This document shows positions 57,152 through 64,000 of a stretch of DNA of 64,000 nucleotides, piece after piece (within the stretch, counting starts at the first letter, position 1; every line of letters begins with the position of its first letter). Source of the stretch: Leptospira ognonensis (GTDB lineage: Bacteria; Spirochaetota; Leptospiria; Leptospirales; Leptospiraceae). The notes below the pieces were generated by a model. The model did not search any database, was not told the DNA's origin, and worked only from the letters and a program-made list of their open reading frames with translations. The position numbers were made by a program, and so were the translations under genes. The stretch is from NCBI RefSeq assembly GCF_004770745.1, contig NZ_RQGD01000005.1, forward strand, positions 1 through 64,000. Direction: 5' to 3'.

Positions 57152-57195
57152 AATACATAAAACTCATGGGAATGGAAGGGAATTTTTGAAAAAAT

Positions 57196-58803
57196 TTAAA
57201 CTTTTGATCTATCTTCTTTTTGTTTCGAGAGCGCACGAGCTGCTCGCAAAACCATACTCATTGTTGTGATCTGCGGATTTACCGATAAACCTGTCGGATA
57301 AATGGATGCATCCATAACGAAGATATTTTTGTGTCCAAAGAGTTCCAAATTGAGGTCAACAGCGCCTTTGCTTTCCACATCTGCCGACTGTATGGAGCCA
57401 TGCGGGTGGGCTGATCCGACTGAAAGTTGACCTGGTTTGAAGCCTTCCTTTAGAATCCAGTCAAAATTCGTTTGTGCATTCACTTTTACCGGCTCTGAAA
57501 ATCGGGTGAACGGGAAGATCAGTTCCGTAGCGCCAGCGGCAACAGTAATCTCAGCCAACGTCTTCAGACCCTTAAGCATATTCAATCCGTCTGTTGGTGT
57601 TAACTCGAAATATACTTTCCTTCGTCCAAGACTCCATTCGACACTACCATTTGCTTCGCCGTCTGCACCATCGCGAACAAGGACAATACCAGCGTTATAA
57701 TTTGTATAATCTTTCATTACATCAAATTGTGTTTTACCATAAAAAGGAATTAGGGAAGAAGCAAGCGTGGGTCGATAAGGTGCAGCTTCTAACCAATAAC
57801 CATATCCTGTCCCATCTTGGTTATGCCCATCCTTAACGACAATGGATTGTGGAGGTCCCTTGAACATATTGATCTCTGTCGCAAATTTTCCAAAGATTGT
57901 AGATGTCGGGTGAACTTTTAAATTTTTACCTACCCATTTGTTTCCGATACCACTTCTCTGAAGTAATGCAGGTCCCTCGATGGCTCCTGCACTCACAATG
58001 ACAACGGGAGCTGTGAGCTCCAAGGATTGAAGATGTACGTTTGGAGCTTTCTCATAAGCATCTGGCGTAAATTCTGCAAAGACAGTTTTAACCTTGCCAT
58101 CGTTTATTTTTACTGCACGCATATTAGAGATAACAGTTGCTCCGTGATGGAGTGCATCAGGAATCCAGGTCAAAAACGCCGATTGTTTCGCGTTAATAGG
58201 GCATCCTAGTCCACAATGACCTGTACCGATACATCCTCTGTTATTGTTTTTTAGAACCTGCGGGTGAAGACCTAACTTATTGCCACCTATCCTCAAGACA
58301 TCATTGTTTGCATTGATAAGATTCTCAGGGACTTCATGAACACCTAACCGTTCATGTACTTCCGTAACATACTCATCCATAGCTTCTCGAGATGAATTTT
58401 TCCAACCGAATCTTTTTTCCCATTCATTGGTCACATAATCAGGAGGATATAAGGAAGTCTGCCAATTGACCGTCGTAGAACCTCCAACAGTTTTTCCTTG
58501 AAGTATGGAGATCGTTTGTTCTTCCGAAACAATAAATCCCGCATCGCGGTATAAACGAGCTTGGGATAAAAATTCATCCGAATTGAACTGGGCCGGAGTG
58601 AAATAACTACCTTCTTCGATCAATATCACCTTCCATCCCGATCGAGAAAGCTCAGCCGCGGCAACAGCGCCACCTGCCCCAGAGCCAATGATGATGGCAT
58701 CTGCAGATAATTTCCAATTACCTTCAGAAATCTGATTTTCTTTAATAATGGATTCGTGAAGTTTTGGTGTGATGATTTGTGAATTTATTGCTGGTATGCC
58801 CAT
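57196..58803 (-). CDS. GMC-family FAD-dependent oxidoreductase
   Basis: Enzyme of 535 residues. The FAD-binding Rossmann motif AIIIGSGAGGAVAAAELSRSGWKVILIEEG lies near residue 36, GGSTTVNWQTS near 110, a CxxxCPINAK-type Cys cluster (GCIGTGHCGLGCPINAK) around 190-205 and a GMC C-terminal motif (GSAHPHGSIQ, LSVNPQITTMSMVLRAA). The Cys-rich insertion is typical of large-subunit dehydrogenases such as sorbitol/gluconate types. It is paired with a small upstream gene with a Tat-like signal, its likely partner. Substrate is unknown; sterol, alcohol and polyol acting relatives exist. Confidence 0.88.
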   Translation of the reverse strand: MGIPAINSQIITPKLHESIIKENQISEGNWKLSADAIIIGSGAGGAVAAAELSRSGWKVILIEEGSYFTPAQFNSDEFLSQARLYRDAGFIVSEEQTISILQGKTVGGSTTVNWQTSLYPPDYVTNEWEKRFGWKNSSREAMDEYVTEVHERLGVHEVPENLINANNDVLRIGGNKLGLHPQVLKNNNRGCIGTGHCGLGCPINAKQSAFLTWIPDALHHGATVISNMRAVKINDGKVKTVFAEFTPDAYEKAPNVHLQSLELTAPVVIVSAGAIEGPALLQRSGIGNKWVGKNLKVHPTSTIFGKFATEINMFKGPPQSIVVKDGHNQDGTGYGYWLEAAPYRPTLASSLIPFYGKTQFDVMKDYTNYNAGIVLVRDGADGEANGSVEWSLGRRKVYFELTPTDGLNMLKGLKTLAEITVAAGATELIFPFTRFSEPVKVNAQTNFDWILKEGFKPGQLSVGSAHPHGSIQSADVESKGAVDLNLELFGHKNIFVMDASIYPTGLSVNPQITTMSMVLRAARALSKQKEDRSKV

Positions 58804-58815
58804 TGAATTTCCGCC

Positions 58816-59322
58816 TTATTTAAGATAGCCGACATACTTTTGGTATTCTTTGTCTGAGCTTAATAGAAAGAATGATATTTGTCTAAAAATGGAGTAAACT
58901 CCGCGTTTTAATCCTAGTGAAGATGTCTTCCATGAAAGAAGTCTTTTCTCTCTTTCCTCAGCGGATAATTTTACCATCGGGGTGAAGGAAAAATCTAAGG
59001 CGATTGCAGCAAGTATAGAAGAAGGTAAACTCAATAACAACTGCAATACGCTCTCTGTTTCAATCGGATAGGGATGTCCGTAAATATATTTGTCTAAGGC
59101 AAGGCCTAAATCAAAATTAGGCACGGGGCTATCTTTTAGGAAGACTTCTTGCAAAGATTTAAAATTATGGTACGCTTCGGGTGATATACCGCGCAAGCCA
59201 GGGGTAACTAACCCGGGTCCGCAATTTACACCTTTTAAAGAAACAGCAGTTAGGGCAAAACATTTGAGAGCAAATTTAATAAAACGATTCCTAGAAAGTG
59301 TAAACGGTTCCAATGTGACCAT
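58816..59322 (-). CDS. Small partner subunit of GMC oxidoreductase, with Tat-like signal
   Basis: Protein of 168 residues whose N-terminus (LSRNRFIKFALKCFALTAVSL) resembles a twin-arginine signal with RN in place of RR, followed by a globular helical domain (SPEAYHNFKSLQEVFL, LLLSLPSSILAAIALDF) as in gluconate-2-dehydrogenase subunit 3-type partners. It lies 12 bases upstream of the GMC gene on the same strand. A folded, cofactor-loaded catalytic subunit without its own signal could be carried out with such a partner; this is inference. Confidence 0.65.
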   Translation of the reverse strand: MVTLEPFTLSRNRFIKFALKCFALTAVSLKGVNCGPGLVTPGLRGISPEAYHNFKSLQEVFLKDSPVPNFDLGLALDKYIYGHPYPIETESVLQLLLSLPSSILAAIALDFSFTPMVKLSAEEREKRLLSWKTSSLGLKRGVYSIFRQISFFLLSSDKEYQKYVGYLK

Positions 59323-60682
59323 CCTAAATCCAAAGATTAGATGTCTATTTTGTCATAATGCACTTAAATTTTCATTATTTTTACTACTTTTTACCTCATG
59401 TTTCCCTTTTTTTCGTAAGAAGAACTTACTCGTCGATATTTTGCTACCTGATGCAAAACCGATCCAACAATTATTGTCTCCAAACTCGAAACTTGAATCG
59501 GCAACGTCCCAACCAAGAGATCCAACAACTGTATCTGCGATCATCCTTCATTCCTCGGAAAAAAGAAAATTAACAGATTACATTCGTCTTTCCATGGAAA
59601 ACCAATTCATGATTCATATAGGAATCGACAAAAACGGAATCGTTTACGCTGATCCCGACTTCTTAAAGAAGAGTTTTCTTGCCTCACCCGGTATCGACAA
59701 AGAGAGCATCCATATCGCCTATGAGGGAACGCAAGAAAACATCCTAGCAAACCAATCCCAATTCTCTTCCTTACGTAAAACAGTAGACCAACTATCCGAG
59801 GATTTGGGCATACCAAAATCAAATTTTGATATCATAGGAAAGCGCGGTATTTTCACTCACAATCAAGCGAAACGAAGGTTTGGTGGTTTCGTAGATTTTT
59901 CTATGTGTGGCGGAGAAAAACTCATAGAATTGATGCTTACCGAACTGAAAGGTAACTTTTATGATGAAGATCATTGGAAGGATCGGTATGAATCTGGATG
60001 GGTACTTAAAAAAGAGAATAAACAAAAATTACAAGAAAACTTTAATCCCACGAACGGCCGCGGAATCACGAAACCAATTAAATCAAGTATCAATAGCATC
60101 GAAAAAGATGAAAAGGGCTTTCCTATCGAATCCTATCGTGTCCGTTACACTCACAGAGGACGTATTGATCCCACCTGTATCGTGTTACACTATACGGCGA
60201 TTCCAGATTATTTTCAATCTTTAAGGACGCTCGAAAATCGTAATCTAACCGCAACCTTAATGGTTGATAAAGACGGAAAAGCCTACCAACTTGTGGATGA
60301 ATTGGAAGAAAGGGCCGCTGCAGCAACAGGCACAAATGATAATTGCATTCAAATCGAAATTGTTGCCCGTGATACGGCAGAACTTATCGCTCAGACGGCT
60401 CAAACAGAAAAAGTAAAAAATTTGGTTTTAGACCTGACTTCAAAATATAGAATTCCTTTAAACAATGAAGATATCGCTACTTTCTCTGGCATTTTTAGCC
60501 ACACACAGGCAAAAAAAAAATGGGGTGGCTCTATATTTTTGAATGCTAAAGATTTTGATCCAGGAGAGGAATATATGGAATTGATCTTAAATTCGATTGG
60601 TGGAAAATACTTCTCGGAAACAAAATGGAAAAATAGAGATAGTTTCGATTGGGCAATCCTTTCAAAAAATTTTCAACCTTAG
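59315..60682 (+). CDS. Lipoprotein with two N-acetylmuramoyl-L-alanine amidase (Amidase_2) domains
   Basis: Protein of about 455 residues from a GTG at 59315, giving a lipoprotein signal with lipobox LFTSC (Cys 29); an in-frame ATG at 59090 lies wholly inside the divergent neighbour. Two PGRP/amidase-2 domains follow. The first has AIILHSSEK, GIFTHNQAKRRFGG and MCGGEK; the second has CIVLHYTA, GIFSHTQAKKKWGG and DFDPGEEYM. The zinc ligands thus look like His, His, Cys in the first domain and His, His, Asp in the second. Predicted to cut the amide between MurNAc and stem peptide, from the outer membrane. The start is not certain. Confidence 0.82.
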   Translation: MTILNPKIRCLFCHNALKFSLFLLLFTSCFPFFRKKNLLVDILLPDAKPIQQLLSPNSKLESATSQPRDPTTVSAIILHSSEKRKLTDYIRLSMENQFMIHIGIDKNGIVYADPDFLKKSFLASPGIDKESIHIAYEGTQENILANQSQFSSLRKTVDQLSEDLGIPKSNFDIIGKRGIFTHNQAKRRFGGFVDFSMCGGEKLIELMLTELKGNFYDEDHWKDRYESGWVLKKENKQKLQENFNPTNGRGITKPIKSSINSIEKDEKGFPIESYRVRYTHRGRIDPTCIVLHYTAIPDYFQSLRTLENRNLTATLMVDKDGKAYQLVDELEERAAAATGTNDNCIQIEIVARDTAELIAQTAQTEKVKNLVLDLTSKYRIPLNNEDIATFSGIFSHTQAKKKWGGSIFLNAKDFDPGEEYMELILNSIGGKYFSETKWKNRDSFDWAILSKNFQP

Positions 60683-60692
60683 GATCTTAAAA

Positions 60693-63350
60693 ATGAAGCG
60701 CGTTTTATACTTACCATTTCTCCTTTTCGCCATTTCATTTCTAATCAGCTGCAATTCGCAGAACAACGAATACCACCTAACTCAAAAGGAAGCCGAATAT
60801 CGTGCTAGTCTCCTTTCAAATATTCATTACAATTTAAAAATTAATTTATCAACGGAAGATTTCTTTGAAGGAAATGTTGAAATCAGCTTTGATGTTTGGA
60901 AATCAGAGAAACTTAGATTAGATTATTTTCAAGGAGAAGTTCAATCCGTCGTATTAAATGAAGAACACCAGTTAGACAATATTGACCACACAAATGGATT
61001 TCTAATTATACCAGCACAAGATATCAAAAAAGGTAATAATAAAATAAAAATTAATTTTAAGACTCCTTATGCCAGAACTGGAAATGGACTTCATAAATTC
61101 ACTGATCCTGATGATAAGGAAATATATATTTATTCCCAATTTGAGGCATTCCATGCAAATAAAATGTTTCCTTGCTTTGACCAACCTGACCTAAAAGCAA
61201 CTTTCCAACTAACAGTTGAAGCACCGAAAAGTTGGAAAGTGATTTCTTCTAACAATCAATCATCTATTCTTCTTTCTACAAACAATCCAAATAGCATTCA
61301 TACCTTTCCTAAAACAGAAAAATTTTCATCATACGTCTTCTCATTACACGCAGGCCCTTACCAAGTCTTCGAAGATTCGTATAATTCTATACCTTTAAAA
61401 TTATACGTTAGGCGTTCACTGGCAAAATATATAAATCCCCGGGACTGGTTTCAATTCACGAAAGAGGGATTTGCCTTCTATGAAGGTTATTTCGACTTCG
61501 CCTATCCTTTTTCAAAATATGATCAGATCATCGTTCCCGAATTTAATTTTGGAGCCATGGAGAATGTGGGCGCGGTTACTTTTTCGGAAAGATTTGTATC
61601 GCGAGGACCTATGACCCGAGCACAACGGGAAAATTTGTCTGATGTAATATTACATGAATTAGCCCATATGTGGTTTGGAAATCTCGTAACAATGAAATGG
61701 TGGAATGGACTTTGGTTAAACGAAAGTTTTGCAACCTATATGGCGAGCCTAGCACAAGAACGAAATTCAGAATTTCATGAAACATGGGAAACATTTTTCG
61801 AAAAAATGAAGCAGTGGGCTTACGATGAGGACTCATTTAGTACCAATCATCCGATTGAAGCCAAGGTAGAAAATACCGAAGAAGCTTTCACGCAGTTTGA
61901 CGGCATCACCTATGGAAAGGGTGCCTCCGTCCTAAAACAATTGGTCTTTTTTATTGGGGAAACGAATTTTCAAAACGGGGTTCGCACGTATCTTAAAAGA
62001 TATGCCTACTCCAATTCGACCTTAAAGGATTTTCTTTTTGAACTAGAATTGGCCAGTGGGATCTCTCTACGGAAGTGGTCCAAAGATTGGTTAGAGACGA
62101 AAGGAACAAATGAAATCGAATTTGTCTCTGAATGTTCGGATCGTTTTTTAAAATGGAAGGTCATCCAATCAAAACCTGGAATGGAAAACAAATTTCGAGA
62201 CCATAAAATCAACATTGGAATTTATAAATTCGATGCCAATCAGAAGAATGATTCTCTTCCCGCCTTGGTATATGATTCTTTTCCAATCATCTATACAGGC
62301 AGAGCCACAAGTTATGTTCAGGAAGTGAAAGATTGTCCTGATTTCATTCTGGTCAATGCCGAAGACCAGGACTTCGTAACATGGAAATGGAAGGATGTCG
62401 ATCTTGAGAAAGTTAAATATATACTTAAGTACGATACAAATTCTTTCCGTAAATTGATGCTTTGGAATGCTCTCGCGCAGCAAATAGAGTTAGGTGAGAT
62501 TACGTTTGAAGATTTCTATAAGACCGCAACAGAAATAATTCCGGGAGAAGAAAGTAGTAAATTGAAAAAATGGATTCTCGCCAATTTATCATCCGACAGA
62601 GGTTACTCTTATTTTACATCCCGATTTTGGTTTCCAAATGAGAAAAGAGATATAGACATTAAGAAACTTTCCACATTCTTATGGGAAGGATTGTCTCAAG
62701 AAAAACCGCAAACTGACTTACAAAAATATTGGTTCTCAGCCTTCCTTGATTCTACCTTTCTCAAAGAAGACCAAGAACGACTTTGGAACCTTTTCATAGG
62801 TAAAACAAATATCATAGGATTGAAGTTAGATCAGGACCAGCGTTGGTCCATCTTGATTAAACTTTCCTCATTAGGATATAAATCGGATGAGTTTCGGACT
62901 AGCATAGAAACAGAAAAGAAAATTGATACCAGCTCACGCGGAACTAATTCTGCCTTAAGTGTAGAAGCAACTTCACCAAGTATCGAGATAAAAACAAAAT
63001 GGTTCAAGGAGTTAGTAAATCCAAAATCTTCTTCTCATTCCACTGCTACCTTGAGATCCGTTGCGTATCAATTGTTTCCCGTTTATCAAAAAGAACTGCA
63101 ACTTCCATTCTTTAAACTATATTTAGAGGCTCTGGATAAATTTGATAAAATAGATGATGAAAACTATTTAGATGGATTTGCCAAAAGTTTAACGCCAGAT
63201 TTTTGCTCGGCGGAGTCGAAACATCTTCTTTCAAAATTTGTAAACAGTCATTCTAAATTGCCAGCATCTATTAAAAAAACTCTCAAGAAACAAATCGATT
63301 TAGAAGAAAGATGTATCCTTATGAAAAAGAAAAACCTTAGCTTAAAATAA
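60693..63350 (+). CDS. M1-family aminopeptidase lipoprotein
   Basis: Protein of 885 residues. The start at 60693 has AGGAT upstream and gives a lipoprotein signal (LISC); a longer frame begins at 60597 inside the previous gene. Gluzincin motifs are complete: substrate-binding GAMEN in NFGAMENVGAVTF and zinc motif HELAHMW (His 321, Glu 322, His 325) with the third ligand Glu 344 in LNESF. Length is like aminopeptidase N, but that enzyme is soluble; the lipid anchor suggests periplasmic or surface peptide degradation. It follows the amidase gene by ten bases. Confidence 0.9.
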   Translation: MKRVLYLPFLLFAISFLISCNSQNNEYHLTQKEAEYRASLLSNIHYNLKINLSTEDFFEGNVEISFDVWKSEKLRLDYFQGEVQSVVLNEEHQLDNIDHTNGFLIIPAQDIKKGNNKIKINFKTPYARTGNGLHKFTDPDDKEIYIYSQFEAFHANKMFPCFDQPDLKATFQLTVEAPKSWKVISSNNQSSILLSTNNPNSIHTFPKTEKFSSYVFSLHAGPYQVFEDSYNSIPLKLYVRRSLAKYINPRDWFQFTKEGFAFYEGYFDFAYPFSKYDQIIVPEFNFGAMENVGAVTFSERFVSRGPMTRAQRENLSDVILHELAHMWFGNLVTMKWWNGLWLNESFATYMASLAQERNSEFHETWETFFEKMKQWAYDEDSFSTNHPIEAKVENTEEAFTQFDGITYGKGASVLKQLVFFIGETNFQNGVRTYLKRYAYSNSTLKDFLFELELASGISLRKWSKDWLETKGTNEIEFVSECSDRFLKWKVIQSKPGMENKFRDHKINIGIYKFDANQKNDSLPALVYDSFPIIYTGRATSYVQEVKDCPDFILVNAEDQDFVTWKWKDVDLEKVKYILKYDTNSFRKLMLWNALAQQIELGEITFEDFYKTATEIIPGEESSKLKKWILANLSSDRGYSYFTSRFWFPNEKRDIDIKKLSTFLWEGLSQEKPQTDLQKYWFSAFLDSTFLKEDQERLWNLFIGKTNIIGLKLDQDQRWSILIKLSSLGYKSDEFRTSIETEKKIDTSSRGTNSALSVEATSPSIEIKTKWFKELVNPKSSSHSTATLRSVAYQLFPVYQKELQLPFFKLYLEALDKFDKIDDENYLDGFAKSLTPDFCSAESKHLLSKFVNSHSKLPASIKKTLKKQIDLEERCILMKKKNLSLK

Positions 63351-63360
63351 TTTTTCTTTC

Positions 63361-63666
63361 ATGAAACTTGTCTTCTATTTCCTAATGCTGGCATTAACCT
63401 ACTCCTGCGCTTCCCCGGGTGCAGGACCAAAAGGTCAAATCTATTCAAATACAAAGATAGGTATTTACGCAACAGGCGAAAAGTCGACTAACGAGGGGAC
63501 AGCTTGTACCCATTCCATTTTAGGTCTTTTTGCATTTGGTGACTCTAGCATTCATACTATAAAAGAAAAATCGGGTATAAAAGAAGTTACAGACGTTAAT
63601 TGGCAAGCCAAAAATTTTCTGGGTCTATATGCATCACTCTGTGTAATCATTGGTGGTAAATCCTGA
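63361..63666 (+). CDS. TRL-like lipoprotein
   Basis: Protein of 101 residues with lipoprotein signal (LTYSC, Cys 16) and the TRL-like pattern GPKGQIYSNTKIGIYATG, GTACTHSILGLFAFGDSSIH and NFLGLYASLCVIIGG. Such small lipoproteins occur in tandem in spirochaetes and some proteobacteria and have no known role. It is followed by a paralogue whose ATG overlaps its stop. Confidence 0.85.
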   Translation: MKLVFYFLMLALTYSCASPGAGPKGQIYSNTKIGIYATGEKSTNEGTACTHSILGLFAFGDSSIHTIKEKSGIKEVTDVNWQAKNFLGLYASLCVIIGGKS

Positions 63667-63986
63667 TGAAGCGATGCCTCATGCTCTTTTTTTTAATGAT
63701 TCATTGCCAGTGTATAAATTTTGGAAATCCGCAAGGAGTTGGTCCGACGGGAATTTTCTATAGCCATTATACTCTTGGGTACTCCGAAAATGTTACACCG
63801 GAGAAAGATACAAAAGTGGGAAAAGCCTGCACCAACCGAACATTCTTTCTTTATACATCAGGTGATAGTAGCATTGGTGCAGCTGCTCGAAACGGAAATA
63901 TAACAGAAATTAAATCAGTAAACAAAGAGGCTTTGAATTTTCTTCTACTCTATTCCTCTTTGTGTACAATAGTAACCGGAAACTAG
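63666..63986 (+). CDS. TRL-like lipoprotein, tandem paralogue
   Basis: Protein of 106 residues with a lipoprotein signal (IHCQC, Cys 16) and the same pattern as its upstream neighbour: GPTGIFYSHYTLGYS, GKACTNRTFFLYTSGDSSIGAA and NFLLLYSSLCTIVTG. The start ATG shares its A with the previous TGA stop. The window ends 14 bases after its stop; further tandem copies may lie beyond. Confidence 0.85.
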   Translation: MKRCLMLFFLMIHCQCINFGNPQGVGPTGIFYSHYTLGYSENVTPEKDTKVGKACTNRTFFLYTSGDSSIGAAARNGNITEIKSVNKEALNFLLLYSSLCTIVTGN

Positions 63987-64000
63987 ATTTATTTTCTAAA

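Noticed and set aside
59090..59314. Extended start of the amidase lipoprotein
   Set aside because: The extra 75 residues lie wholly opposite the GMC partner gene and would bury the lipoprotein signal inside the protein.
1..64000. tRNA, rRNA, CRISPR arrays, phage or insertion sequences
   Set aside because: I looked for direct-repeat arrays, transposase or integrase motifs and tRNA-like cloverleaf ends and found none that I could support by eye.

Overview
The window looks like chromosomal DNA of a Leptospira-type spirochaete, probably a saprophytic or intermediate lineage. Several things point there: AT-rich coding sequence, many lipoproteins with relaxed lipoboxes (LTQC, LTNC, FTSC, LISC, SIEC), tandem TRL-type lipoproteins, GGDEF and adenylate-cyclase signalling proteins, and an hrcA-grpE-dnaK-dnaJ heat-shock operon behind a perfect CIRCE. 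This assignment is inference from gene content; no 16S or tRNA gene was seen. I saw no phage, insertion sequence or CRISPR array.

Layout. 0.1-1.2 kb: a PEGA lipoprotein and a YidB-like protein, convergent. 1.3-6.0 kb (+): a TPR protein, an SsuA/THI5-like binding lipoprotein and a large hybrid histidine kinase ending in a class III nucleotide cyclase. 13.2-6.0 kb (-): six tightly packed or overlapping genes encoding a PqqD-like protein, an ATP-grasp ligase, a PLP decarboxylase-like enzyme, a urea-transporter/M23 fusion, a TPR plus outer-membrane-barrel-like protein and a dual cyclic-nucleotide-binding-fold protein. I consider this cassette the best candidate for an undescribed system. 13.3-15.2 kb: ankyrin and SPFH lipoproteins and a methyltransferase. 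15.2-20.7 kb (-): a TonB-dependent receptor and two lipoproteins, one large and beta-helix-like. 21.0-23.8 kb: mltG, murB and an ArsC/Spx-like protein.

33.0-23.8 kb (-): a five-gene set of circularly permuted ATP-grasp, alpha-E, transglutaminase and DUF2126 domains. It has the make-up of a predicted, largely uncharacterised peptide-modifying amidoligase system, with a strong promoter upstream. 39.4-33.1 kb (-): hrcA-grpE-dnaK-dnaJ, followed by a Gfo/Idh/MocA dehydrogenase and YqgE/AlgH. dnaK carries an apparent one-base frameshift at its extreme C-terminus.

42.1-39.5 kb (-): a membrane protein, a GH172 glycoside hydrolase and a PAS-GGDEF diguanylate cyclase. 42.1-46.3 kb (+): glnD and a GH13 alpha-glucosidase. 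46.3-52.8 kb (-): a stand-alone DUF35 OB-fold protein with a thiolase, an unknown protein, nuoI-nuoG, a response regulator and aroC. 52.9-55.6 kb (+): a TonB-C-like protein, a NusG-like factor, kdsD and aroD. 55.6-59.3 kb (-): a TPR protein, a GMC oxidoreductase and its small putative partner. 59.3-64 kb (+): a tandem-amidase lipoprotein, an M1 aminopeptidase lipoprotein and two TRL-like lipoproteins. Overall the window mixes housekeeping functions (peptidoglycan, Kdo, shikimate, heat shock, complex I) with two uncharacterised ligase-based cassettes.
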